DNA of 64,000 bases from Streptacidiphilus sp. 4-A2 (GCA_014284505.1 JAAFYY010000001.1:5146001-5210000); one strand, 5' to 3'; counted from the stretch's first letter, positions 19,434 through 29,726 are shown. The notes: a model not told the origin generated them from the letters alone. Numbers and translations: made by a program.

Positions 19434-20444
19434 TCAGCTGGCGGACACCCCGGGGGCGGCGGCCGCCGCGTCCAGCTCGGCCAGCAGCTCGCCCCGGCGG
19501 GCATCGTCGACGAACGAGGCCAGGAAGGAGTTACGGGCCAGCCGTTCGAGCTGACTGTCCGTCAGTCCCAGTGCCCGGTGCAGGCCCTGGAAGTTGTCCT
19601 CGACATAGCCGCCGAAGTACGACGGGTCGTCCGAGTTGACGGTCACCAGCAGCCCGGCCGCCAGCATCTGCGGCAGCGGGTGGTCCTCCAGCCGGTCCAC
19701 GCAGCGCAGCCGGACGTTGGAGAACGGGCAGACCGTGAGCGGGATCTGCTCGGCGGCCAGCCGGGTGACCAGCGCCGGATCCTCCAGGCAGCGGATGCCG
19801 TGGTCGATCCGCTCCACGCCGAGCACGTCGAGCGCCTCGGTGATGTACTCCGGCGGCCCCTCCTCGCCCGCGTGCGCGACCAGCCGCAGCCCGGCGTCCC
19901 TGGCCGCGGCGTAGACCTCGGCGAACTTCGCCGGCGGGTGGCCGACCTCGGCCGAGTCCAGGCCGACCGCGGAGATCCGGTCCAGGTAGGGGCCGGCGTC
20001 GGCCAGGGTCTTCAGCGCGTCCTCGGCGGGCAGGTCGCGCAGGAAGCTGAGGATCAGCCCGGTGGAGAGGCCGTAGCGCTCCCGGCTGTGCTCCAGCGCG
20101 CCCGACAGGCCGCGGATGACCGTGCCGATGTCCACGCCGCGCGCGGTGTGGGCCTGCGGGTCGAAGAAGATCTCGGCGTGCCGCACGCCCTGCTCCGCCG
20201 CCCTGGCCAGATAGGCGTCGGCCAGGTCGGCGAAGTCCTGCTCGGTCAGCAGCACCGCGGTGAGCTGGTAGTACAGATCGAGGAACGACTGGAGGTCGGT
20301 GAAGGCGTAGGCGGCCCGCAGCTCGTCAGGACCGGCGTAGGGCAGGTCGATCCCGTTGCGCTCGGCCAGCGCGAACGCCAGCTCCGGCTCCAGCGTGCCC
20401 TCGATGTGCAGGTGCAGCTCGGCCTTGGGAAGGGGGTGGCGCAT
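19434..20444 (-). CDS. Adenosine/adenine deaminase family protein
   Basis: Zinc hydrolase of purine salvage. Metal and catalytic motifs: KAELHLHIEGT (HxH), HAGEEGPPEYI (His and catalytic Glu), ERIDHGIRCLEDP, and VNSDDPSYFGGYVEDN (metal Asp). The SDDPxYFGGY form and HAGEEG resemble the adenine-deaminase (AAH1-like) branch more than classical adenosine deaminase. 336 residues, unbroken. Its ATG lies 2 bp after the obg stop, so it is translationally coupled to obg, between obg and proB. Confidence 0.88.
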   Translation of the reverse strand: MRHPLPKAELHLHIEGTLEPELAFALAERNGIDLPYAGPDELRAAYAFTDLQSFLDLYYQLTAVLLTEQDFADLADAYLARAAEQGVRHAEIFFDPQAHTARGVDIGTVIRGLSGALEHSRERYGLSTGLILSFLRDLPAEDALKTLADAGPYLDRISAVGLDSAEVGHPPAKFAEVYAAARDAGLRLVAHAGEEGPPEYITEALDVLGVERIDHGIRCLEDPALVTRLAAEQIPLTVCPFSNVRLRCVDRLEDHPLPQMLAAGLLVTVNSDDPSYFGGYVEDNFQGLHRALGLTDSQLERLARNSFLASFVDDARRGELLAELDAAAAAPGVSAS

Positions 20445-20446
20445 GC

Positions 20447-21919
20447 TCAGAAGTCCTCGTCGGGTTCGATCTCACGGCGCGGCATCGCGTCGAACTTGGC
20501 GTACTCGGTCGCCGCGTCGTCGCGGATCAGCTCGCGCTGGCGGCGGCGGGTGACCGCGTCGCGCGGGTTCTCGAAGCGGTGGTCCTCGCCGCGGCGGCCG
20601 AGCATCTCGGCGCCGGCGGCCATGCTCGGCTCCCAGTCGAAGACCACGGCGTTCTCGGTGGCCCCGATGACGACGGTGTCGCCCTCCTTGGCCCCGGCCT
20701 TGGCCAGCTCGGTCTCGACGCCGAGCCGGGCCAGCCGGTCGGCCAGGTAGCCGACGGCCTCGTCGTTGGAGAAGTCGGTCTGCTTGATCCAGCGCTCGGG
20801 CTTGCTGCCGACGATGCGGTAGATGTCCTCGGCCTGGTCGTAGCTGACCGTGAAGCCGGCGTCGTCCACCGCGGTCGGACGCAGCACCACCCGGGTGGCC
20901 TCCTCGACCGGCTTGGCGGCACGCGCCTCGGCGACGATCCGGGCGAGCGCGAAGTTGAGCTCGCGCAGACCCTTGCGGGAGGTCGCGGAGACGTCGAAGA
21001 CCTGGTAGCCGCGCTCCTCCAGGGAGGCGCGGGTGATGTCGGCCAGGTCCTGCCCGTCCGGGATGTCGGTCTTGTTGAGCGCGACCAGCCGGGGCCGGTC
21101 CTCCAGGCCGCCGTACTGGGCCAGCTCGGTCTCGATCATGTCGAGGTCGGAGAGCGGGTCGCGGTCGGTCTCCAGGGTCGCGCAGTCCAGCACGTGCACC
21201 AGCACCGAGCAGCGCTCGACATGGCGCAGGAACTCCAGGCCGAGGCCCCTGCCCTGGCTGGCGCCGGGGATCAGCCCGGGGACGTCGGCGATGGTGTAGA
21301 TGGTGTCCCCGGCGGTGACCACGCCCAGGTTGGGGACCAGGGTGGTGAACGGGTAGTCCGCGATCTTCGGCTTGGCCGCCGACAGCACCGAGATCAGCGA
21401 GGACTTGCCCGCGCTCGGGTAGCCGACCAGCGCCACGTCGGCGACGGACTTGAGCTCCAGCACGATCTCGCGGTCGTCGCCGGGCTCGCCCAGCAGGGCG
21501 AAGCCGGGGGCCTTGCGCCGGGCGGAGGACAGTGCGGAGTTGCCGAGGCCGCCGCGGCCGCCGGCCGCGACCACGAAGCTGGTGCCGTTGCCGACCAGGT
21601 CGGCCATGACCTCGCCGTCCCGGTCCAGCACCACGGTGCCGTCCGGGACCGGCAGCACCAGGTCGTAGCCGTCGCCGCCGGTGCGGTGGTCGCCCGCGCC
21701 GGGCTTGCCGTTGCCGGCCTTGCGGTGCGGGGTGTGGTGGTAGTCCAACAGGGTGGTGACCTGCGGGTCGACCACCAGGGTGACGCTGCCGCCACCGCCG
21801 CCGTTGCCGCCGTCCGGGCCGCCCAGCGGCTTGAACTTCTCCCGGTGCACGGAGGCGCAGCCATGGCCCCCGTTACCCGCGACGACGTGCAGTTCGACGC
21901 GGTCCACGAAGGTGGTCAT
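20447..21919 (-). CDS. obg: GTPase Obg/CgtA
   Basis: Ribosome-assembly and stress GTPase. An N-terminal glycine-rich Obg fold (GGPDGGNGGGGGSVTLVVDP), a G domain with VGYPSAGKSSLISV (P-loop), DVPGLIPGAS, NKTDIPDG, and a C-terminal OCT domain (WIKQTDFSNDEAVGYLADRL) plus a polar tail. 490 residues, unbroken. In streptomycetes Obg influences the onset of aerial growth. It is separated from rpmA by a strong terminator-like hairpin. Confidence 0.97.
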   Translation of the reverse strand: MTTFVDRVELHVVAGNGGHGCASVHREKFKPLGGPDGGNGGGGGSVTLVVDPQVTTLLDYHHTPHRKAGNGKPGAGDHRTGGDGYDLVLPVPDGTVVLDRDGEVMADLVGNGTSFVVAAGGRGGLGNSALSSARRKAPGFALLGEPGDDREIVLELKSVADVALVGYPSAGKSSLISVLSAAKPKIADYPFTTLVPNLGVVTAGDTIYTIADVPGLIPGASQGRGLGLEFLRHVERCSVLVHVLDCATLETDRDPLSDLDMIETELAQYGGLEDRPRLVALNKTDIPDGQDLADITRASLEERGYQVFDVSATSRKGLRELNFALARIVAEARAAKPVEEATRVVLRPTAVDDAGFTVSYDQAEDIYRIVGSKPERWIKQTDFSNDEAVGYLADRLARLGVETELAKAGAKEGDTVVIGATENAVVFDWEPSMAAGAEMLGRRGEDHRFENPRDAVTRRRQRELIRDDAATEYAKFDAMPRREIEPDEDF

Positions 21920-21963
21920 GGTGCTGGTGCCTCTCGATCGGGAGTGGTTTACTACCGAAACAC

Positions 21964-21997
21964 CGAGGGTGGACCGGAATGTTCCGATCCACCCTCG
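21964..21997 (-). terminator. Terminator hairpin between rpmA and obg
   Basis: CGAGGGTGGA (21964-21973) pairs with TCCACCCTCG (21988-21997), continued inward by CCGGA/TCCG around a short loop. It would end the rplU-rpmA transcript, so obg has its own promoter in the AT-rich stretch at 21920-21960. Confidence 0.65.
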
Positions 21998-22041
21998 ATA
22001 TCACGTTGTCACGCGTTGAACAGTCCTGCGGGCGGCCTGGA

Positions 22042-22299
22042 TCAGGCGGCGACCGGGACGATGTTCACGACGCGGCGGCCACGGCGGGTGCCGAACTCGA
22101 CCGCACCGGCCTGGAGCGCGAACAGGGTGTCGTCGCCACCGCGACCGACGCCGGCACCCGGGTGGAAGTGGGTGCCGCGCTGGCGGACGATGATCTCGCC
22201 GGCGTTGACCTTCTGGCCGCCGAAACGCTTCACGCCGAGGCGCTGTGCGTTGGAGTCACGACCGTTACGGGTAGAGCTTGCGCCCTTCTTGTGAGCCAT
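22042..22299 (-). CDS. rpmA: 50S ribosomal protein L27
   Basis: 85 residues, unbroken: MAHKKGASSTRNGRDSNAQR, then GQKVNAGEIIVRQRGTHFHP and the GVGRGGDDTLFA segment. No N-terminal leader of the kind cleaved in Firmicutes. The gap to rplU is 13 bp. Confidence 0.97.
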   Translation of the reverse strand: MAHKKGASSTRNGRDSNAQRLGVKRFGGQKVNAGEIIVRQRGTHFHPGAGVGRGGDDTLFALQAGAVEFGTRRGRRVVNIVPVAA

Positions 22300-22312
22300 C
22301 TCCCCTTGCCCC

Positions 22313-22627
22313 TTACTTCGCCGAGTCGATGCTGGTCACGCGGAGCGCGGTGTGGCGCTGACGGTGGCCCATGCGCTTGCGGTAACCGGTCTTGTTCTTG
22401 TACTTCATGATGTTGATCTTCTCGCCCTTGTGGTGGTCGACCACCTCGGCGCGAACCTTGACACCGGCCAGGACCCAGGGGTCGCTGGTGACCGCGTCAC
22501 CGTCGACGATCAGGATCGTCGAGAGCTCGACAGTCTCGCCAACCTTGGCGTCGACCTTGTCGGACTCGAAAACATCGCCGACGGCAACCTTGTGCTGCCG
22601 ACCGCCGCTACGCACGATCGCGTACAC
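22313..22627 (-). CDS. rplU: 50S ribosomal protein L21
   Basis: 104 residues: VYAIVRSGGRQHKVAVGDVF, ILIVDGDAVTSDPWVLAGVK, and the L21 signature region MKYKNKTGYRKRMGHRQRHT. The start is the GTG at 22627 with GGAAGTGGG upstream; the longer frame to 22804 is not conserved. The 297 bp to the rne end hold the rplU promoter and the rne terminator. Confidence 0.97.
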   Translation of the reverse strand: MYAIVRSGGRQHKVAVGDVFESDKVDAKVGETVELSTILIVDGDAVTSDPWVLAGVKVRAEVVDHHKGEKINIMKYKNKTGYRKRMGHRQRHTALRVTSIDSAK

Positions 22628-22869
22628 CGCGAACCCACTTCCACTAGATCGAAGCCCTTGACGCCAGCCTCCCCGCAGCGAAACGGCGAGGGGCCTCTCC
22701 CGGGCGCGAGGCTCAGGAGGGATGTGCTCAAGGACGGGACGTGACACTGCCGAATGCAAAGCACGCCGAGGGTCAAGGCTACGGATCGCGGAGCCACCGG
22801 TCAAACCAGCCCAGCGCGGACAGCTGCCCAGGCCGGAGCGGGTGGTCCGGGGCGCATCCGGCCCGGGAC

Positions 22870-22912
22870 GCCGCTGCCCGCCGCGTCCCCGGAGGGACGG
22901 GCGGGCAGCGGC
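22870..22912 (-). terminator. rne terminator
   Basis: GCCGCTGCCCGCC (22870-22882) pairs with GGCGGGCAGCGGC (22900-22912), extended inward by CGTCCC/GGGACG around CGGA. It lies 13 bp after the rne stop. Confidence 0.75.
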
Positions 22913-22924
22913 ACGCGGACGCGG

Positions 22925-25900
22925 TCAGTCGGCCACGGGCGCCTCGGGGGCGTCCCGACGGCGGCCTTCTTGGCGGACGTGCGCTTGGCGGCGGTCTTCT
23001 TGGCCGTCGTCTTCTTCGCGGTGTCGGTCTTCTTGGCCGCGGTCTTCTTGGCAGCCGCCTTCTTCGCCGGAGCGCCCTCGGCCGCCGCGGTCTTCTTGGC
23101 AGCCGTCTTGCGCGGGGCCCGCTTGCGCGGGGCGGCGGGCTCCTCCTCGGCCGGCGCCTCGACTGCTTCCACAGCCTCGACCACGGGCTCGGCCTCAACC
23201 CCGACGGGCTCGGCAGCCTCGACGACGGCCTGCTCGGCCACCGGCTCCACCGCGGCGGGCTCGGCGGCCACCGGCTCGGCCTCGGCCACCGGGGCCTCGG
23301 TGCGGGCCGGGACGACCAGCACCGCCGCCTCCTGCCCGGCCGGCGGACCGGCCGGGGCGGTGGCCTTGCGGACCGCCCGGCGCCGGGTACGGGCCGGACG
23401 GGCCGGAGCCTCGATCATTGCCTCGGCCAGCTCCTCGGCCTCGGCCTGAGCCGCCGCGTCGGCCACCGGGGCCACGGGCGGCGCCGCCTCGACGACGACC
23501 GCCTCGACCAGCACGGCCGGCTGCTCCACCTCGGCCTCGACCTCGGCCTCGGTCTCAGTCTCCGCCTCGGCCGGCTCCGCGCCGACGATCTCCAGGTCCT
23601 CGGCCTCGTCGCCGGTCAGGCCATGGGTGACCAGCTCCTCGGCGAGCTGCTCCAGCTCCGCCTCGTGCTCGTGCTCGTGCTCGTGTGCCTCGGCCGCGTC
23701 CCCGCCGCGTCCGCGCCGGCGGCGCTTGCCGCTGCCGGCCTGGGGCTCCTCGGTCGGCTTGGGGCCGGAGAAGCCCTTGGGCACCGGCGGGGCCGCCTCC
23801 ATGTGCACGATGAAGCGCGCCCGTTGCAGTGCACGCAGGTCTCGGAGAAGGACTCCAGCAGACCTGGCCGACCCGCTTGCGGGTCATCTGCACCAGGCCC
23901 AGCGAGGTGACCTCGGCCACCTGGTGCTTGGTCGGTCCCGGCCAGGCACTCCAGCAGCCGACGCAGCACCAGGTCGCGGTTGGACTCCAGCACCATGTCG
24001 ATGAAGTCGATCACGATGATGCCGCGAGGTCGCGCAGCCGCAGCTGACGGACGATCTCCTCGGCCGCCTCGATGTTGTTGCGGGTGACGGTCTCTTCGAG
24101 GTTGCCCGCCCTGCCCCGGTGAACTTGCCGGTGTTGAACGTCGACCACGATCATGGCCTCGGTCTGTCGATCACCAGCGAACCGCCGCTCGGCAGCCAGA
24201 CCTTGCGGTCCAGCGCCTTCATCAGCTTGCTCGTCGATGCGGTACGTGGCGAAGACGTCCACCTCGGAGGTCCACCGCTGGAGCCTCGGCGCCAGGTCCG
24301 GGGCGACCCCGGCCACGTACTCGTGGATGGTCTCCAGGCGGTGTCGCCGGAGACGATGACCTTGGTGAAGTCCTCGTTGAAGATGTCGCGGACCACCCGG
24401 ACGGTCATGTCCGGCTCGCCGTAGAGGAGGGTCGCGCGTTGCCGCTGCTGACCTTCTTCTGGATGTCCTCCCACTGCTGCTGAAGCCGCTGGACGTCGCG
24501 GGTCAGCTCCTCCCGGAAGCACCTCGGCGGCGGTGCGGACGATGACGCCCGCGTCGTCGGGGACGATCTTCTTGAGGATGTTCTTCAGCCGGGCCCGCTC
24601 GGTGTCCGGCAGCTTGCGGCTGATGCCGGTCATCGAGCCCTCGGGACGTACACCAGGTAGCGGCCGGGCAGCGAGATCTGGCTGGTCAGCCGGGCGCCCT
24701 TGTGGCCGATCGGGTCCTTGGAGACCTGGACCAGCACCGACGAGCCGGACTTCAGCACCGACTCGATCCGGCGCGGTCCGCCCTTGACGCCGAGCGCCTG
24801 GAAGTTGACCTCACCGGCGTACAGCACCGCGTTGCGGCCCTTGCCGATGTCGATGAAGGCGGCCTCCATCGACGGCAGCACGTTCTGGACCTTGCCCAGG
24901 TACACATTGCCGACGTAGGAGGTGGCCTGCTCCTTGTTGACGTAGTGCTCGACCAGCACGCCGTCCTCGAGCACGCCGATCTGGGTGCGCTCGCCCGACT
25001 GGCGGACCACCATCACCCGCTCGACGGCCTCGCGGCGGGCCAGGAACTCGGCCTCGGTGATGATCGGCACCCGGCGGCGGCCCTGCTCGCGGCCCTCGCG
25101 GCGGCGCTGCTTCTTGGCCTCCAGCCGGGTCGAGCCCTTGATGGACTGCACCTCGTCCGGGTCGAACGGCGCGTCGGCGGCGGCGGTCGCGGCGGCCCGG
25201 CGGCGCGGCTCGCGGACCTTGACCACGGTGCGCTCCGGGTCGTCCTCGCTGCTCACGGCCTCGACCTCGACCGAGGCGTCCCCACTGCGGCGGCGACGGC
25301 GACGACGGCGACGGCTGGACGCGGACAGCGCCTCGCCGAGCTCGTCACCCTCCTCGTCGTCCTCCTGGACGCGTCGTGTGTCGGCGGCGGGCTGCTCGTC
25401 GGCCGGGGCGGCCTCGAAGTCGTCGCCCTCGCCGCGGCGGCGGCGACGGCCACCACGGCGGCGGCGGCGCGAGGAGCGGCCGTCGTCACCGGCGAAGTAC
25501 TCCTGGCGCTCCTGCGCCTCCTGGGCGTCCTCGGCCTCGTCGAGCTCCTCGGCCTCCTCCAGCTCGGGCTCCGGGCTCAGCGCCGGGGCCTCGAAGGCGG
25601 GGGCGGCGGAGACGGCCCGGCGGCGGGTGCGGCGGCGGCCGGTCGGCTCCTCCTCGGGCTCCTCGGCGGCGGCAGCAGGCGCGGGGGCCTGGACCGGGGC
25701 CTGCGCCTTGGCCGGGGCCTGAGCCGCGGCCTTGGCCGGGCGGGCCGCTTCGGTGCCGAGCGGGGTCCGGCCGGAGGACAGCTGGAAGACGGCGGGCGCG
25801 GTCGGCGCGGCCGGGGCGGAGCTGCGGCGGGGCCGACGCACGACCTCGTCCTCGGCGGCCTCGGTGTCGGTGTCGGCCTCGGCGGCCTGGGTGACCGGCG

Positions 25901-26770
25901 CGGCGACGGGCGCGGTGGCCCGGCGACGGCTGCGGCGGCGGCCGTCCTCGACCGGCTCGGCGCTCGGCTCGCTGCTCTCGGCGCGGTCGTCGGCGCGGGC
26001 GGTGTCCTGGTGCGCGGTGTCCTGGCGGGCAGGCTCCTGGCGGGCGGTCTCCTGGCGCGCGGCCGTACGGGTGACGGCGGCGGGCGGGGTGAAGGCGGCG
26101 GCGGGCGCGGCCGGACGGGCTGGCACGACGATCTCGACCGGCTCCTCGAACACCGGGGCCTGGAAGATCGCGGTGGACGGGCGCACCGCGCGACGGCGGG
26201 TGCGGTGCCCCGTGGGCTCCTCCACCGGCGCGGGAGCCGCAGCGGGCTCGGCCACGGGCTCAGCCTCGGCCTCGGCGGCGTCCTCGGCGGCGGGCAGCTC
26301 CTCGGCGACCGGCTCGGCCACGACGGGCTCCGGCACCACCGGCTGGACTGCGGGCTCGGGCTCGGCGACGGCCTTCTTGCGGGTGCGGCGGGCACGCTTC
26401 ACCGGCTCGGCGGCAACCAGCTCCTCCGCCTGGGCGGCGGGCTGGGCGACGGCCGGGTCGGGCACACCCGGCTCGACGGCGGCCTCGGGCTCGGCGACGG
26501 CCTCGGCGACGGCCTTCTTGCGGGTGCGGCGGGCACGCTTCACCGGCTCGGCGGCCGGCTGCTCCGACTCGGCGACAGGCTGAGTGGCGGGCTGCGCGGC
26601 AGGCTCTGCGGCGGCCGAGGTGGCGGCGGGGCGGCGGCCGACTCGGCGGCGGCGCCCTCCGGCGGGCCGGCCGGGCGGCTGGCCGCGCGGCGGCGGCGCG
26701 GGGCGGCCTTGGGCGCCGGGGCTTCAGCCGCGGCGGCGTTCTGTTCGTTCTGCTCGTTGTTATCGGGCAT
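22925..26770 (-). CDS. rne: Ribonuclease E/G family endoribonuclease with very long disordered arms, frameshifted
   Basis: Main mRNA-decay and rRNA-processing endoribonuclease. Order: about 560 residues of disordered R/A/E/P-rich sequence, including two near-identical copies of EPVKRARRTRKKAVAE, then the S1 and RNase core (GNVYLGKVQNVLPSMEAAFI, DIGKGRNAVLYAGEV, LKSGSSVLVQVSKDPIGHKG, then pieces with DDAGVIVRTAAEVL, DIFNEDFTKVIVSGD, MIDFIDMV), the zinc-link CVHCNGRG and an acidic then Lys/Ala-rich tail with AKKTAAKKT repeats. Actinobacterial enzymes of this type place the core between two disordered arms. At least six indels lie at 23.85-24.65 kb and one near 26.63 kb. The stop at 22925 follows PEAPVAD in a corrected frame. 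Confidence 0.93.
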
Positions 26771-27055
26771 CCGGGCGGTTCTCCGTCAGGCCCCGGGCGC
26801 CGCGCTCAGGGGCGGGCGCCGCACAGGGGCTCACATGTGTAGATCAGCGGCCCGCTGTGCGGTCCCGCTGAAAAGTCTTCTGGTCCGGCCAGTCTTCAGA
26901 TCTTGGCTGCGCCGAGCCGTACCAGTCGGGTACGGCTGGTGTCCGGGCCCCGGGTGGCTCCCGGGGCACCGCACCAGCGCGGTGGAGTCCTTCGACGACG
27001 AGCCGCGATGCACCGGTGGTGGTGCAGGGCGCGGGCCAGACCGGCCGACCGCCGC

Positions 27056-27850
27056 CTACACGGGCTGCGGCTCGGCCGCCTCCGTTGGGAGGGCCTCTGC
27101 CGCGCCACGGTCGGGCGCGAACGGGTCGGTCACCGCACCGGACTCCTCGTCTAGCGGCCCCTGCGCCAGCCTGGTCACCCCAGCGGGGACCGGCAGCGCC
27201 AGGTCGGCCGTCACGCGAAGACCGGACAGGACGTCATCGGGTCGCACGGCGGGTGTTACGTGCCGAACAACCAGCCGCAGTATCGCACAGCCACGGCCTG
27301 CGGGGATATCGGTACTACTTTCCACCGACCCGGACATACCCGTGCCGACCTGCGATTCGGCCAGTTCGAGTGCTGCCACGGGCCCGCGCGCGTCGAAGCG
27401 GCGGACGCCGTTCTTGGTCAGCCGCTCGACCTCGACGCTCTCCTGCGCGAGGAAGGCGGCGACGGCGGCACGCACCGTCTCCGGCTCCACCCCTTCGAGC
27501 TTGAGCTCCCACACCGAGGCTTCCAGCCGCTCCGTGAAGTTCGGGGTGCGGACCTCGACCGCGTCGATCACGTCCAGGCCGACCGGCAGCGACTCGTCCA
27601 GCTGCGCACGCAGCTGCTCCGGGTCGCGGTGGGCGCTGAGCGCCAGCTCCACATACTCGGCCTCGCTGGCGGAGCCGGTGGAGGCCGCGTTGGCGAAGCT
27701 GATCCGCGGGTGCGGCGAGAAGCCCGCCGAGTACGCCATCGGCACGGCCGAGCGGCGCAGCGCGCGCTCAAGCGCCCGCTGGAAGTCACGGTGGCTGGTG
27801 AAGCGCAGACGGCCGCGCTTGGTGTAGCGCAGACGGATGCGTTGCACCAC
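27056..27850 (-). CDS. TIGR03936/DUF2344 radical-SAM-linked protein
   Basis: 264 residues, unbroken. The family signature is clear: RLRYTKRGRLRFTSHRDFQR, ALRRSAVPMAYSAGFSPHPR and EAEYVELALS. Members are usually encoded next to, or fused to, a TIGR03960 radical SAM protein just upstream and next to rne downstream. Here rne is present but no radical SAM gene lies within the 460 bp upstream; a tandem repeat and an accessory gene are there instead. The 285 bp between this gene and rne show no gene. Function is not established. Confidence 0.88.
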   Translation of the reverse strand: MVQRIRLRYTKRGRLRFTSHRDFQRALERALRRSAVPMAYSAGFSPHPRISFANAASTGSASEAEYVELALSAHRDPEQLRAQLDESLPVGLDVIDAVEVRTPNFTERLEASVWELKLEGVEPETVRAAVAAFLAQESVEVERLTKNGVRRFDARGPVAALELAESQVGTGMSGSVESSTDIPAGRGCAILRLVVRHVTPAVRPDDVLSGLRVTADLALPVPAGVTRLAQGPLDEESGAVTDPFAPDRGAAEALPTEAAEPQPV

Positions 27851-27967
27851 CGGGGCGGGCGGCGGACCGTCGGGCGTGCGGCGTGCCAGTGCGCTCAGTC
27901 CTTAGGAAGCAGGGACGGGTGTACACCCCAAGGGTACGCGGCCCGGGGTGTCCGCCGTTCCGCGGCG

Positions 27968-28226
27968 TTTCCGGGCCGGTGTTTCCGGGCCGGTGTTTCC
28001 GGGCCGGTGTTTCCGGGCCGGTGTTTCCGGGCCGGTGTTTCCGGGCCGGTGTTTCCGGGCCGGTGTTTCCGGGCCGGTGTTTCCGGGCCGGTGTTTCCGG
28101 GCCGGTGTTTCCGGGCCGGTGTTTCCGGGCCGGTGTTTCCGGGCCGGTGTTTCCGGGCCGGTGTTTCCGGGCCGGTGTTTCCGGGCCGGTGTTTCCGGGC
28201 CGGTGTTTCCGGGCCGGTGTTTCCGG
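27968..28226. repeat. Array of eighteen perfect 14-bp tandem repeats plus a partial nineteenth
   Basis: The unit TTTCCGGGCCGGTG starts at 27968 and every 14 bp to 28206; a partial copy begins at 28220. The copies are identical. The unit contains CCGG-G-CCGG, so each copy is part-palindromic. Because 14 is not a multiple of 3, all six frames stay open and give repeats such as RCFRAGVSGPVFPG, which are not evidence for a protein. It lies between the TIGR03936 gene and the VOC gene, exactly where the conserved gene order ends. Confidence 0.97.
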
Positions 28227-28309
28227 CGCGCGCTTGGGCAGACCGCCCGGTGGGATCCGGCGCACAGGACGTACGGACAGGCCTGCCGGCCGGGACACGG
28301 GAGACAGCA

Positions 28310-28660
28310 ATGATCGGCAAGGTTCAGGCGTATGCCCTCGACTGCCCGGATCCGGTGGCCCTGGCCGCCTTCTACGCGGGGCTGGTCGGCGGCGAGGTCG
28401 TCGACGACGGCTCCGAGTGGGTGGAGCTGAAGGGCAGCGGACTGTGCTTCCAGCGGGTCCCGGACTACCGTTCCCCGTCCTGGCCGGGCCAGGACCAGCC
28501 GCAGCAGGCGCATCTCGACATCGAGGTCACCGACCTGGAGGCCGCCCAGGCCCGGGTGCTGGCCCTGGGCGCGACCCTGCTGGAGGACTTCTCCGGCACC
28601 AAGGGCTGGCGCGTCTTCGCCGACCCGGCCGGGCACCCGTTCTGCCTCTGCCGCGCCTGA
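28310..28660 (+). CDS. VOC (glyoxalase/bleomycin-resistance) family protein
   Basis: 116 residues, unbroken, with one VOC module of two beta-alpha-beta-beta-beta units: YALDCPDPVALAAFYAGLVG, EWVELKGSGLCFQRV, then the HLDIEVTDLEAAQARVLALG segment and FADPAGHPFCLC. Streptomycetes have many such proteins; metal residues His (HLDIEV) and Glu are plausible. The substrate is unknown. GGGAGA lies seven bases before the ATG. Confidence 0.88.
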   Translation: MIGKVQAYALDCPDPVALAAFYAGLVGGEVVDDGSEWVELKGSGLCFQRVPDYRSPSWPGQDQPQQAHLDIEVTDLEAAQARVLALGATLLEDFSGTKGWRVFADPAGHPFCLCRA

Positions 28661-28700
28661 CCCGGCCGGGCAGGCCTGACCCAGCGGGGCGTAAGGCGCT

Positions 28701-29437
28701 TCAGAGCCGACGGAGCTCCACTGCGGCGACCCGGCCGCCGACCTCGATGCCGCCGTCCGGCTGCGGCCGGGTCAGGATCTGCGAGCCGACGCCCTGGCGG
28801 ATGTCCAGCGGGCGCCGGAGCTCCGCGGTGAGCACCACGGCCGCCGCGCCGGTGGCCTCGTCCTCGATGACGGCGTCGCCCCGGCGCGGGAAGGCGCGGG
28901 CGCGGACCTGGCCGGCGGTCTCGTCGGCCCAGGCCCAGGCGTAGAGCCAGCCGGTGCCGGGCGGCGGCGCGGGCAGCGCGTCGACCTCGGCCACCGAGTC
29001 GTGGCGCCGGGTGGTGCGGCCGGAGGCCCATGCGGCCCGGCCGGTGATCCAGTCGAGTTCACCGTCCCAGCGGCAGGGCACCCGTCCGGCCGCCACCCGC
29101 AGCTCGGCCGGTGCGGCGCCCTCGGTGCGCAGCAGCCAGGCGGCGCCCACCAGCGGATGTCCGGCGAAGGGCAGCCGGACGCTCGGGGTGTAGATGTCCA
29201 CCGTCACGGCGTCCGCCGCGCCGGCAGGGGCTGCATCGGCGGGGACTGCATCGGTGGGGCTGCGTCCTCCATGAAGACGGTCTCGCTGAAGCCCAGTTCG
29301 GCGGCGAGGGCCTGCCTGGCGGCGGTACCGGGCACCGTCGCGCCGTCGCGGACGACGCCGAGCAGGTTGCCCCCGCCGCCGTCCGGTCCGCAGAACACGC
29401 GCAGCACATGCAGTTCGATTTTCCCGTGTTCGGTCAT
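28701..29437 (-). CDS. PhzF-family isomerase-like protein, one frameshift
   Basis: About 245 residues. N-terminal: VLRVFCGPDGGGGNLLGVV, LGFSETVFME; after an indel at about 29210 comes VDIYTPSVRLPFAGHPLVGA, the family's GHP motif, then the second half with DEATGAAAVVL and QGVGSQILTRP. Members are pseudosymmetric double-domain isomerases; only PhzF itself has a known role, and there are no other phenazine genes here, so phenazine synthesis is not implied. The ATG at 29437 opens MTEHGKIELHV. Confidence 0.82.
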
Positions 29438-29726
29438 CCCGCGATTGAAGCAGACCACTCCGGCCTTACGGTCCGTCCGAAATTCAGGACATCTCCTGAC
29501 GATCTGTACGCAACCAGGGACAGCGCAATGTCCGCGACACGAAGTGTTCTCCGGCAAGCCCCCTGCTGGTAGCGATGGCCACCCCCTGATCAGGCCACAG
29601 TGCGGTGCGCCCTCAGGCCGTGGCGGCGCACTGCACCAGATCAGCCGAAGAGAGCCCCAGCACCATGGACCAGCAACCGCAGTCTTCCGCCCGTCCCCGA
29701 CGGCCCCGGTCTCAACCAGCAGAGTC

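Noticed and set aside
24702..27827. A 1,041-codon open frame antisense to rne
   Set aside because: High-GC codon bias leaves the opposite strand open; its text is low-complexity and the real gene on the minus strand is clear.
27968..28226. CRISPR array
   Set aside because: The copies are contiguous with no spacers, the unit is only 14 bp, and no cas gene is present.
27883..28636. Repeat-protein genes with RCFRAGVSGPVFPG-type text in all frames
   Set aside because: A stop-free 14-bp unit keeps all six frames open; none has a conserved start or end outside the array.
28701..29437. Phenazine biosynthesis locus
   Set aside because: Only a PhzF-fold gene is present; no other phz genes occur nearby and most PhzF-like proteins are unrelated to phenazine.
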